A DNA stretch of 64,000 nucleotides from the NCBI GenBank assembly GCA_019095985.1, contig CM032661.1:22927182-22991181 (forward strand), written 5' to 3'. Shown here piece by piece: positions 37,376 through 51,700 of this stretch. A program made the position numbers and the translations under genes. The DNA comes from Streblospio benedicti. Lineage: Eukaryota > Annelida > Polychaeta > Spionida > Spionidae. The notes beneath the pieces were generated by a model, which had not been told where the DNA came from, made no database searches, and worked only from the letters and a program-made list of their open reading frames with translations. Position 1 is the stretch's first letter. Each line of letters begins with the position of its first letter.

Positions 37376-39796
37376 TTCCTTGCTTTAGCATACAGTGGAA
37401 GTCTTTGCCTTCCCTAGTGTCCAGATATCTTTATATGCCTCAGTTTTCTTCCTTACTTTGGTCAACTGGCGCTGCTGTTGATCCACAGGGTCTTCCTGGT
37501 TTTCTTACCGATTTATTTCTTAGTGGTATACACTTAGTCATTCCTTCTTGGATTTTGGATAAGAGATACTTCCATCCTTCTTCACATGATAATTTTGTTA
37601 ACTTCATCCATGTCACACTTGGAAACTAAATCCGTAGTTGATCATAGTCACCCTTATCATAATTGTATGACTTCACTTTGCTCTTTTTTCTCCTCCATTA
37701 TAACAATTAAATTTAAATACAAGCGAGCAATGATGGCTTTTACCAAGTGGGGCTTCATATGATAGGTCATACACCATACCCTCTTCGTTGGACAGGATCA
37801 AGTCTAGAGTGTTGGGCCGTTGGTCTCCTCTATGATGGGTTGGTAGTGTCACATGCTGAGTTAAGAAACAATCTCTAAAACATTCAATGAAGTGATATCC
37901 AGTACTATTTTCATTTGATAGGGGCTTATTACCATGCCTAAAATGTACACAAGTTGGGCGATATACATGAATTTTTGTATATGTATTTTCTCTTATTTTC
38001 TGACTTTCACCTCAGTTTAATAAACACATTTTCTGGTAATGGGGACAGAACGCAGTATACAAGAAAGCACGTAATTGAAATGGAACCGATGTTCTTGGCA
38101 AATATCAAATAAGATAATTAGTCGCGGTCATTGACTACGACTTATCCAAGTTGTCAAGCAACAAGATTTTTTTTAGTTGATTTTGGATAATACCCTTCCC
38201 AGTATCATAACTAGACTCTAATTGTCAACCAGAGCGTATTGTTGGCTTCAGAATGTCTCAAATTTGCAATTCTCTTATGTGTGGTCCGTGTCCATTTAAA
38301 AAGTTTTAAAGTGTCAGACAACTAAATATGTACGTTTTAAAATGGCTGTGCTGCTGTGTTACATTTACCCATGCCAATTTTACAAATCTTTACCTAATGA
38401 ACAAGATTTGTCTTATTTCAATAACATTTTTGGAGCAAAGTACTAACTAATGCACTATATTTTTTTAATTGTTAGACTTTGCTGGCACGTTATATTCAAA
38501 TTAGAAGTCCCAGCATCTTAGGGGACATTAAATAACATTACATTTCTTATCAAAGAAATGCATAATACTAACCATTGATTTTCATAGGTCAAGTCCTGGT
38601 TTAATAAGTCCCCAGTTTTAGTAGATACACTATATTAATGAGAAATTGAGAATAATGTTTGTGTAGTACTTACTCATGATGTTTCGATCCATGGCAGTAA
38701 CCTTTAAATTGTACAATATGTTGTAATTTTAATGGCAGAAAATGTTGAAAGAAAATGATTACATGTACTTCTATTAGGATATTATTGAATTACAGCACAC
38801 ACACACACACTGGGAAGCCTGTACATATTCGGCCATATTTAAACTAGATCAAACATAGTGTCAGATGTTGACTCTACTTGCAGTTTTTAATATTTACTTT
38901 TAAGCAAGGATGATGAAATTACGGAACACCAGACAAAATAATTTCTTTTTTATCAAGTTTGTGATTATGTGATAGGTGCATTTCCTGTTAAAAGACACAT
39001 AAAATAAAATTGCTGGCACACAAGTGCTGTCAACATATATATCCAGTGTATAATTTAAATGTGTATAATAATACAATGTAATTTTGTTGAATTATTTATT
39101 ATAATTGAGTGTACAAATGAGTTAATCATATTTTGATATTTTTTACTGTGATGTTTAGCTAATGTTAATAAAAAGTGAAATAACAGTAGTAAGTTTTCCA
39201 CATGAGTTGACATACATGGTGAATGAATGGTTTTCACATGATTCAAGCATGGTTTTATCATGTCTCACTGCATTTTGAATACCATAATTAGAAGAGCACT
39301 TTGTCCTCGTTCTACTATGCATGCTAAAAATATCTTCTCAGACATAAGTGATCACAAGTGTCCAGTTGTGCACTATGCCATTGCACGCATCCTCTAAATA
39401 CCCTGGAAACTATATATTAAAGAAACACTGCCTCAATCTTTCAAGTGTCTGTTGCATTGTATAATCATGACTTCTAGGGTAGTGACCATTGCATGGGACA
39501 TTTGTTATCATAACTGATTATTGTGTGCAAAATGTATGGTTCAGGGTTGATTAGAATGTTCAACTGCATTGAACACACATGCCTGGATAATGAAAATTAA
39601 TCAAAATATATGTTCATGATGTTGGTAGTATCAAAGAATATTGATTGTGATGTTGTTTTGTGCAGTGATTTTTAATTACTAAAAAGTGCAGGGTCTTAAT
39701 GGGTGCAGTTTTATTTATTCATTGGAACATTTTCATGTTTTGAATATTCGTGCATTTTTACTAGATTTTGATTGTTTGTGTCAATAATCAATCAAA
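37376..39796 (+). other. Region upstream of DGAT1 exon 1
   Basis: AT-rich and non-coding in appearance, and repeated in the two copies to its left (from about 37532 and 37917). It includes a short (CA)n tract near 38797. The DGAT1 promoter or 5' UTR should be here, but no core element is distinctive. Confidence 0.5.
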
Positions 39797-42700
39797 ATGT
39801 TAAATCTACTTAATGTGTTTAGTAAAGGTAGACTGCAAACAGATTTTTCTGAACATTCTATAACTTTAAAGGTAACATCGTTCACTAGCTCTTTAAGATC
39901 AAATGATGGAAAGGATTACGATGATGTACCCAAAAATTATGAAAGGTATGATAGTGCAGGAAATGTTTTGAGGAAAAGGAGACGAAAAGAACTTGAAAAC
40001 TCAAGTTCAAAAGAAACTAAAAGTACTAAAAATGCAACTCTTCTAGAATGGTGGAATGCGACAGAGGAAGTTTTTCCTGAGACACTGCATTCTCATAACA
40101 GAGACAATTCAAACATTAGTGTAGTTAGTGATCATTATGATAATGAACGTAAACTGGATAAGTTGCGGTGAGTCACATAGGGACTTTTGATTTTTTTCTC
40201 TCATCTACTTATGATTTATTTGTACCAAACTCTTAACATCTTCAGTATTTTGTTTATTTTTTGTTGCTTAGTTGATAAATCTGAACATTTTTTATGGTTT
40301 CATTTTTGTATTGAGAACTTTGAAATAAGATGAACATCTATTGTTATGTCATGAAATATGGACCTATTTCATGTCATTCTAAAACAAACAGGATTTCTTT
40401 GGAATACTGCTTGAATATGTATTGAATCACTACATGTATTAATGTTGAATGTTTATTTTTGAATATGTTTTCAGGTGTCACAAAAATGCAGATTCTTTAT
40501 TCACCTCATCTTCAGGATTTGTCAATTATCGAGGAATGGTCAACTTTGGATTTATTCTTTTGGTAAGAATTGAATTGTGCTGTTTAATCAAGTGAAAATA
40601 ATGTTTCAATTTTCGATTGAAATACGTTAGATACTCAGGAGGAAGCAAATTTTCTATCTGTGTAATTTGACTGTGTCCCAGATATTAGTCTTCGTCTACA
40701 AGTCAGAGAATAGTATCCAACAGGACGAGTCAGAATTTTAACAGACTCATCCTCCATGCTTATGTTTTTTTGTACCAACTTTTGTCGCAGCTATTAGGTA
40801 TAAAACATAGGACAAGTAACATTTTCGGAGGACTTGTAAATTTATCGCAATGGTAGGCCTCAAGATAAATGTGGGTAGAAAGTTATCTAAGGCACTGAGT
40901 AAATATTTTAATTAAATTTCGTCAATTGTTGATAATATTAGGGTTCTTTTATGTTATTTAGAACATGACTATCCCACAACTAACCTACACCATTTGTATA
41001 CGATTAACAAAATTTTTGATTTATAATTGTAAGATAGTTTTTTTATTCATAAAGGTTTTAAATCTAGATTTTAATTTCCAGGCATTGGGATGTTCCAGGG
41101 TAGCTATGGAGAATTTAATGAAGTAAGTTTATATTTATACCATAAACACAATATCTCTCTTAAAAACTGCGGTCTATAGATTTTGTACACTGGCTATTCC
41201 ATAACCTGCATTCACTCTTACACAATTTCCAGATTCTAAAAACAACTGTGTTATATTTGAATGTTAAAATATGTAAGAAATTAATGTACGCACTCTTAAT
41301 TAATATAATGGATCTGCATAGTGTTTAGGGTTAACATTTTGTTTGTTTTCTGTTTTTTTTTTACTATTTCTACCTAGTCTGTTGCACTCTGCCCTATGGC
41401 CTGGTCAGTTATTCTCATAAGTGACTATATCCTGACCTCAGTAAAGTATTAGCGGAGGTGAAAAACCTTGTGTCCCAACTAGAATGACCTTGAACATTTT
41501 GTTGATCACCTGAAGCTGACCCCAGTTTTACATCGGATCAGTCTGATGTTAAACGTTTTTGTAATAAAATACTAATTGTACACTGTTTCAAAGTGCAGCG
41601 TAATAATTTTTTGTTGTATGTTTTTAATATGTTGGACTGTTTTGTTCATCAACACAAACAGTTTATATCATTTTGCTTTTTATGAAAAGCATCACTAGAG
41701 GTGACAAACCAGAATGTTTCATTTTCATTTATCAATCAATGTATTCATATGTAATCAAACCATATTTTTTACACCAATAGATTAAGGATTTTTTGTAAAT
41801 GTTAAAAGCTGGAGTGTACACACTCTGGAAAATTGTTTTAACTTATTTGTTGACTTGATCCTACAGCTTAGAACAAGAATATCATGATGTTTATAATCTT
41901 GTAAATAACAACTGTGTTTGAAGTTATTTGAATAAGGCCTAAAATGTTGGTTTCATTGTCTAGACAGAATGAAGTTGTTTATCAGGATATTGATAACAGA
42001 GACGCATCCAAATTGACTTATTTATTCTATATACTGGTACCAGTTATATCATGTTCCAAGTTTGGCGTGATAGTGACCACAACGATATTTGCTTATAATA
42101 TATTTTAGCTTTTTGATATCCCTGCTTTGAAACGCCCATTAGATGCAGTATATTGCATCAAGCAAAATCAGAGGTTCTCAATGTTTTGTAGAATGACATT
42201 TTGAATGTCAGGATCCATCCAGAACTTGTAAAATGACACTAAGTAAGAAAAACCTTATATATGTAGCACTTTTTCAGTTAACAATGAAGAGGAATGAAGT
42301 TGACTGTTGGGCTACATCATGACACCATTTCAATAGCATGATATTCGCAGAGTATAATAATGTACTATTGTAATAAGACTCGCGAATACACGTTGGTAGC
42401 CCCAATCATGTATTGTAAGAACCAAGGTCTGATTTGTGTACAACATAGAACCAGTTGACACCAGTTATGTCTATTGTTCTTCTACCAATATAAGCCATGC
42501 ATTATTGACTGTCACCTTGTATTCTGCACTTGCACCTATAGACTATGTAATTAATACATAACAGTGATTGCACAATAAACTACGCACAAATTGTATATAC
42601 GTTAGTTGGACTTCTTTAAATACGGATACACAACATAACATGGTGGCAGCGTTTGAAAGAACTCAGGACCTCCAATAAACTGTGAGTACGAATTTGGCAA

Positions 42701-45700
42701 TTTAGATTCTGCGTTTGTGAACTTATACTCGAATGCCCTTTGCTACCTGAAATTGATGTCGAAATTGGGGGAAACGTTTGGCAGTAGAAACATAATATTC
42801 TAAAAACGAGACTTTTCTGCGTGTTATCAAAATTATTGTCAATATTAATAAATGTGTTGTGTGTAGTATGAATGACCAACAATGAACGATTTTAGCGAAC
42901 TTTATTAGATTTTGAACATATGCACATTGATTTTAATTGCTAGTATGTAAAGTGCGGTGCACTTATGTATATGTGATAGAATAAAGGTGGGCTGAGTGCG
43001 GTGATATACACAGTGAGCTGGGCATAGTGTTTAACACAGGGACTGCCAGCGACGGTACAGCGAGTAACCGTATAGACCAGTGGAGTCTAAGTATAGTGTA
43101 TAAGTGTATACACATTAGTGTATGATCACCAGAACAAGACGCCGTAAGAACAAAAAACTAGCAATATGGATGAGACAGCCATTAAGGAAATGGTTGATAC
43201 TTTTAAATTAGCAGTAGAGAAACTGCCAAATACGGTCACGAGGACCAACCATGTGCAGATGCCCATGCTGAATTGGGAGGGTAATAACCCGCAGAAAGAG
43301 TTTCGCATATGGCGAGATTGTCTACAAAGCTCGTTTGTCATTAACCAAACTCAGAAAGAGATACAGTGGCACTATATTTTTCTAAGCTCGGGGAAGAAGG
43401 GTCAAGAGATATTTAAAACTTGGGATCTGGATGATGCCACAAAACGTGACCCAGAGAAAGTACTCGCCTGTTTCGAAAAACATATGAGTGGCACTGTCAA
43501 TAAGTGGGTAGCAAGGTTGGCCCTATCGAGTGTAGAACAGCAAACAAATGAGTCCGTAGCCGAATTCGTGGCTAGAGTGCGAGAGCTCGTCAGAGACTGT
43601 GATTACAAAGAGGAGTCCATAGACGAGAACATAGTATATCATTTGATAAAAGGTGTAAAATGGGAAAATTTGAGAAGGAAATTAATTGATTTTGGAAACG
43701 AACTTGTATCAGCGAAGGCCATAGATACAGCATTGCAATATGAAGCTACGTTGCGTAGTTCAAACAAGTTCGGGGCAGAGAAAAAACATAAACTTTACCC
43801 GGCGTATGCCATCGACGGCGTGTAGCAGATGCAGCAGGACCCATGAGAGGGGAGCGTGCCCAGCCTACAAGCAGAAGTGCCGAGCGTGTGGCGCTATTGG
43901 ACACTTTGCCAACTCCGCGGCGTGCAGGACACCTCAGCAAAACTCCACGGCAACCAACAAGAGGAAAAGACCAGCAGGGTCGGCCAGCGGTCGTCAGCAC
44001 CAGCGTCGGCGTGACGTGCATGAGACCGTGGCTGAGGGGGAACGAGGTCACCCCGATCAGGACGACACCGACCGCGCAGACGACAGTGATGACGCATACG
44101 TGGACCAGGACATCATTAAGAGATGCGGTACAGTACGCTTGAACAATATTGACTGTGTAAAAAACAATAGGAGACAAATGTCTCAGCTAATATGCACGGT
44201 AAAATTGCGGAAGTCGCAATCATCTGAAATATTTGACTGTAGTATGAAATGTGATACAGGTGCTAACTGTAATTTGCTTCCCATGCGTGTAATGAGACGC
44301 CTATTCCCTAGCCATAGTGATAACGAAATTGTGAAATTGTTAGAACCTAGTGTAGACCAACTCAAAGCCGTGAACGGCAGTAGCGTTAGTTTTCTGGGTA
44401 TATTCACTGCGCAGTGCAGATTTAGGAATTCCAAATGGATACTGTCTGACTTTTATGTCTGTGAGACTACTGGCCCGGTTATTTTTGGATGTCTAGACAG
44501 TATAAAATTACAACTCATTGTTGTCCCAGAAACAAACCTCATTAGCAATTACAGTAAATGGGTCGCAGCAGACGATAAAATATTGTTCAATACCAAAGTA
44601 GACCGCCATGACACTAATCCTGGCAGACCTGATAGTAGTACTTGTGAACAGTGTAAAAGAGTTCAAAATATGTCAAATAATGTTGATGTAGGGCCGCAGA
44701 ACGAGGCCAAAGTCAGATTTAATGATGTAAGGCACAGCGACACTAAGCCAATACCCCAATATGGTAACACACTAATTGATAAATATTGTGATGAGTGTCT
44801 CTGTAGTGATGTGTTGAATTTAGATTCTGCTGATCGTGGTGTCGAGTGTCGACAGTTGCAGGTTGATAATCTTGAGAATATGTCGAGAGTGTCACATAAT
44901 CTGAAACATAGAAAGATTGTTAAGAGTGAGCATAGCCGTGGTAAATTTGGGTTTAATGCAAATAAATTTAAAGCCCCAGTACATAGCGTTAATGATTTGG
45001 CTGAGATCCCAAATGTTTTAAGGGTATTGGGAACCTGCCTGGGGAGTATCATGTTGAGTTGAGGGCTGACGCACAGAGCCACGTGGCAGCGCCTCGAAGA
45101 TACCCAGTACATCTGAAAGCAGAGATTTGCAAGAAATTAGGCGAGATGGAAGACCTAGGAGTCATCATGAAGTGCGACGATGCGTCGGCAGTGACTGGGT
45201 GAACCAGTTAGCGTTTAGCCGGAAGGCTAATGGGGACCTCAGGATATGTTTGGACCCAAGACACCTTAACAAGGCCATCAAGAGGACCCACTACAGGGCA
45301 ATGACCTTGGATGAGATCACGCACAGGCTATGCTTGAGCAACTGTATTTAGCAAGCTGGATGCCAAACATGGATTCTGGGCCATCAAGTTGGATAAAGAG
45401 AGCTCTGAGCTCTGTGCGTTCCAGTCTCCCGTGGGGAAAATACAAATTTGGGCTTCGTAGCCAAGATTTACCATTTGGATTGATTTAGGCGACAGCCAAG
45501 ACACTTTGTTTTCCATGCTGATGAAACAATCCTGACAATTGGTACAGTCTTTAGTTTCTCACGACAGAGCCAATGCTGATGCAGAGTGCAATCAAGCAGT
45601 CTGACAAGAGAAATGTGTTCAGTTAGTTTCTTTTGGCCCAGACTGAAGCCTGACCTACAAGAAATCCAGAACAGACCATCGCCGAAGAACGTCACTGAAT

Positions 45701-48700
45701 TACAGTCCTTTTGGGCTTGGTACAGTATTTGTCTGCGTTCATATGCCAGCTGAGTGACAAGTCGAGAATACTAAGGAGTCTCACAGTCTGTGCCATTTGA
45801 ATGGACAGCGGAGCATGAGGCATGCTTCAACGAACTGAAGGCAGCAATTAGGAGCGATCTGACACCACGCCATTTCAACCCTCAGATACCGACAGTGTTG
45901 GAAGTAGATGCCAGCTTGACTGGACTAGGATGCGCCCTGATACAGAACAACATGCCAGTGGCCTTTGCGTCCAAGGCATTGGACGCCAACAGAATCAGGT
46001 ACGCAAACATTGAGCGTGAGCTCCTCGCGGTAGTATTCGCAGTAGAAAGGTTTCACACCTTCATATACGGCAAACATGCGACCGTATACAGCGACCACAA
46101 GCCACTAGAGTATAAATCTTAAACAGCTGGCGACTGCCCTCGAGACTGCAACGCATGTTACTCAGACTCAACAGTACGACATAACGATAGTCTACAAGCC
46201 AGGAAACAAGATGGTATTTGCCGACTATTTATCAGAGTATGCCCGGCGAAGAGGCGATGAAATAACCTTGGAACAGGCGATACACGCAGTGCACGCCTTC
46301 GAAAAAGCGGTCAACAAGGTGAGACTGGCCCCACGAGTCAAGAGCGCAGTCCTGGGACCCATGGCGAAATGATCATGAGAGGTTGGCCAGCGAGGCCAGA
46401 CCAGGTGCCAAACTGTCTTAAACCATACCACAGCATAAAAGACACTCTGGTGATCGAAGAGCCGGAATGATTTTTCCGGAGAGAGACTGATGGTTCCAAA
46501 GACTCTGCAAGCTGAATACCTGGAACGATTACATAGCACTCACCAAGGGATGAGGCAAGACCCTATTAAGGGCAAAAGCAGAATCTATATTGGCTAGGAA
46601 TGGACAACGATATCAAGACGATGGTATCCAGCTGCCAACTTTTGCCAAAGGTACCAAAAATCGCAGCCACAGGAAAGCCTGGTCAGGCGAGACATGCCCA
46701 GTGACGTATGGGACAGCCTGCACAGCGGCGTGTTGAAGTAGGCGGTGTGAAAGTGCGTCTTAGTGATAGATGAGTTTTCAAAATTTCCATTATTGAAAAG
46801 ACTAAAAGGAGAAACCTCAAAAGAATTGATTGAGTACCTAGAAGAGCTATTCGGTTGTTATGGTAAACCGTCACGTCTATACTCGAATAATGGTGAAATT
46901 ACGCATCACAGATGTTCAAGGATTTCATGGATCAGTGGGAGGTAAAACATATTACGTCAAGTCCAAGGTACCCACAGTCTAATGGGGTGGCCGAAAGAGC
47001 TGTGGGCCATATTAAACCAATTATGGTAAAATCTTGCGGTGGCAAGGAGTACAGTATCATGGTACAAGACATGATAAAATCATGCAGGGACAAGGGAAAC
47101 CTGAATAAGTTATTGCTAGATTTAAGGACGGCGCCATTAGGATGCGGCCTGCCGTCTCCATGAAGCTACTATTTGGGAAGACGAATCTGAAGCAATTTTA
47201 TCGTTAGAAATGCAGTTAGGCCATACAATGATAAAATATACTCATTTCAGGAGGGGGAGAAAAGAGCCGCTACACGCCGAGTGCATACAGACAATGATAA
47301 AGAATACAAAGAACTCCTACCTGGACAAAATGTGCTATATCAGCAACGCAGCGGGTAGCGACTGGCAACCAGCCAAAGTTCACCGCGGCCTCAGAAGAAC
47401 CCGATCGTATATTCTTCGCACAGCACAGGACACCACCGTAGGAACAAGGAGGATTCATCAGAGACCCTCCCTCGGGTCTAGGCATAAACCTCACTCAAGA
47501 GCAAGACTGAGGACTAATGTAACCCATGATTTGCACCGATGAGTCCCAAGTCTACTCGAGTAATACATAACAGTGACTCTTTACAATAAACTCACTCTAT
47601 TGATTGCACAATAAACTGTAAATATCGTTAGTTGGACTTCTTTAAATAATAAGTATATTTATGTACTGACATCTGTAATGACCCAAAAGACCTTGTCATT
47701 CAGGCTCTTTCACTCTATTCTGAATTAAATATCATTGACTGAAATAGTTTGTCATACTTTATAAAGTCACATGTCAAATCTTGTGTTTTTAAATGAAAAT
47801 TGAACTTTTCTTGTTAAAAATCTGTTGAAAACAGAAAATTAGATTTGAGATAATTTAACTGGGTGTCTTTACTGGTCTGTAAATGATTCACAATTTTGCT
47901 TTTATTCACTAATAAGCTACACAATAATTAGCATGTGTGGTACCATATATTGACACGGGAGACTCTGTACCTTAGATTATACATAAGTAATATATTGGAA
48001 AACAGTTTTATCGCAAAAGTGTTTCTGGTGCTTCCCTTCATGTATATTTGGATCCACTGGATGTCATAATTTCTGATTGATTTGTCAGTAAAGAGATTTA
48101 AAGGACCCTACACCTTGCACTGTAATATATTGTGGATAGATGAACCTTCCTCAAATCTGCTGGTCTTTTATCTTCATTCAGTAACCACTCTGGTGACCCC
48201 CAAAGACCTTGACTCTAGCAGCTCTTTTTATTCTGTTATTTATTATTATGGACTGAAAGAGGTGTGCTGATTAAGGAGTCACATGTACAATCACGCTTAG
48301 GTCCTTGTTATGCATTATGCATTTTTCAAAACATAATTTGACCTTATAAGTGTTCAAGTTTGATATAAATGTATTGGTCAGTATAATGCAAGACAGCTGG
48401 TTCCAGTGTAAAGTTAGTAGCCAGTACATAAAATTGAAACATGTTAGCTGTCAAATGCAAAACTGCGTGGTGCAAATTTCGTGAGCTCCTAGTGATGCCA
48501 ATAGGTACATTCTAAATGGTTTACTGTCAGTTAACACTTCTTGAATAAATATCTTTGAGATGCAGGTAATTCCACCTGTGTACGCAGTGCTATACTTCAT
48601 GGGTGGAACTGGGCAGCATCCTCCAATACTAAATCGCCTGAATAAAATGACAGAGCTATGATCCATGGATATTGAAACTGGATAGTACTAGTAAAGACGG

Positions 48701-51700
48701 CCTTCTGGAGAAAAATTTAACAGGTATTGATGGTGTTCTTTTTAAAGGGAGACTGGGTAATGAGTCGTACTGAGGCGCAGCTCTCTCTAGAGATTAGTAA
48801 GAAAACTTGAAATAGAAAGAAGAAAGGAAAGGAAGACCACAAGCAGACTCGAGATGCTGTTGGAGAAAGATCGGGCATGTGTCACAGTAGGTCCTGGTGA
48901 CCAGTGAGGCTAGGAGGAGGGATTGTTGAGGATGTAGGCTGTGCAGCCAGGGCACACCCTCTGAATGAGGGAATAATTAGGGCCTGCTCAAATAAGCACC
49001 GGACGTTGATTGGAATTGATTGATATCTTTTCAAAATTTAAAATGGGGGTTTTAAAAAAAGGGGAAGTTATCTAAGGCACTAGTAAATATTTTAATTCAA
49101 TTTCTTCAATTGTTGATAATATTAGGGTTCTTTCATGTTATTTAGAATGACTATCTAACTAACCTACACCTATATTTGTATACGATTAACAAAATTTATG
49201 ATTTATAATTGTAACATAGTTTTTTTTTTTTATTCATAAAGGTTTAAATCTAGATTTTAATTTCCAGGCATTGGGATGTTCAGGGTAGCTATGGAGACAA
49301 TTTAATGAAGTAAAGTTTCTATTTGTACATGTTCACATAAATGAATTCTAAAAAGATAAGAAATAACAATTTGTTTATATTTATACCATAAACACAATAT
49401 CTCTCTTAAAACTGCGGTCTGTAGATTTTGTACACTGGCTATTCCATAACCTGCATTCACTCTTACACAATTTCAGATTCTAAAACAACTGTTTCTTTGA
49501 ATGTTAAAATACGTAAGAAATTAATGTATACTCTTAATTAATATAATGGATCTGCATAGTGTTTAGGGTTAACATTTTGTTTGTTTTCTTTTTTTTACTA
49601 TTTCTACCTAGTCTGTTGCACTCTGTCCTATGGCCTGGTCAGTTATTCTCATAAGTGACTATATCCTGACCTCAGTAAAGTATTAGCGGAGGTGAAAAAC
49701 CTTGTGTCCCAACTAGAATGACCTTGAACATTTTGTTGATCACCTGAAGCTGACCCCAGTTTTACATCCGATCAGTCTGATGTTAAACGTTTTGTAATAA
49801 AATACTAATTGTACACTGTTCAAGTTTCAAAGTGCAGCGTAATAATTTTTTGTTGTATGTTTTTAATATGTTGGACTGTTTTGTTCATCAACACAAACAG
49901 TTTATATCATTTTGCTTTTTATGAAAAGCATCACTAGAGGTGACAAACCAGAATGTTTCATTTTCATTTATCAATCAATGTATTCATATGTAATCAAACC
50001 ATATTTTTTACACCAATAGATTAAGGATTTTTTGTAAATGTTAAAAGCTGGAGTGTACACACTCTGGAAAATTGTTTTAACTTATTTGTTGACTTGATCC
50101 TACAGCTTAGAACAAGAATATCATGATGTTTATAATCTTGTAAATAACAACTGTGTTTGAAGTTATTTGAATAAGGCCTAAAATGTTGGTTTCATTGTCT
50201 AGACAGAATGAAGTTGTTTATCAGGATATTGATAACAGAGACGCATCAAATTGACTTATTTATTCTATATACTGGTACCAAGTTATATCATGTTCAAGTC
50301 GGCGTGATAGTGACCACAACGATATTTGCTTATAATATATTTTAGCTTTTTGATATCCCTGCTTTGAAACGCCCATTAGATGCAGTATATTGCATCAAGC
50401 AAAATCAGAGGTTCTCAATGTTTTGTAGAATGACATTTTGAATGTCAGGATCCATCCAGAACTTGTAAAATGACACTAAGTAAGAAAAACCTTATATATG
50501 TAGCACTTTTTCAGTTAACAATGAAGAGGAATGAAGTTGACTGTTGAGTTTGGTGCAGATGAGGCCCCACTTTTAGTTATGACTCCATTAGAATGGAGTT
50601 TCCTGGGCTCGCGTTATGGTTCATTATATCGCCATGGGCGAATTTTTTAAAGAAATGGCTATGATATTTTGATAAAATACTAAAAACCTTCGCCAATGAT
50701 GGCGAATGAAAAAAATATCAGTGGCGAAACGAATTTTGTCCGCTAAATCGAGACTAAATGCCGTTCGTGGATAGACTGTTACACTGACCCCTTTTCTGCG
50801 CCGCACCCTTGTTGAAATATCATTATTACTCGTGCAGCATAGCAAAGCGAGATAGAGGCAGTGTAACAGTCGACTGCTGATACAAACATAGGTAAAATAC
50901 AGCGTGTTCAGCCATGTTCGTTGCAACGGTGTGGTCCAGTTATATTGTATTTTTTGTTAATTTTATCGATGTGTGCAGCTTGATAGCAGATCACATATAG
51001 TTGAGTTTGTATGAAAAGTAGTATATATAAGAATACACACCATTTGGTGGAACAACATTTCACATAAATAGGTACAAAACATGATAAAACTCAGTTTGGC
51101 ACTGTGGATTCTCATGTGCCTGGTCAATGTGGATTCTCATGTGTTTGGTCAGATGGCCACTGCTGTTTGGCTAAGTACAAGGCGGGCCAAATTTCAAAAT
51201 AATTGAGTTTCAATCATAAATTGATAAGTGTTTAGTTTGTTAGTATTACTGTAATTTAATGAAATGAAAATAAAACATAATTTGAATAGTTAAAATACAT
51301 TTATTTTTTTATTAAATTTATTGGTTTTAATATACACAACGCGAAAAACGTATTGACCCCCAGAAAAAAAAATAAGAAGTCAATTTTGACCACCTGAATT
51401 TCCTCATTACCTCCTGAAATTTTTTGAAGAAGTCAGAAAACCTCCTGAGTAAAAATTAGCTGGAAACTCTGAACTGGTCGAGTGTAGGATTTGACAATTG
51501 AGTGGTCAAATACCATTCTATCATGACTAAAATCCACACTAAGTGAGTGTTTTTATTTTGAAATAAATCATATCATAACGTTCTCATTAAAGAAATTACC
51601 TCAAACTCTACCTAGTATCACCAACATTCATGCAATATTTAAAAGTTATTTCAGTAAAAAACCTCTACCACCAACATTAAAGCAAGTTAGTTTGGTACTA

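Noticed and set aside
31335-42304. Three functional DGAT1 paralogues
   Set aside because: Only one copy has intact exons leading to a complete gene. The others lack later exons and look like assembly overlap.
43746-44177. 143-codon minus-strand frame in the Gypsy fossil
   Set aside because: Shadow of the zinc-knuckle/protease coding region on the other strand.
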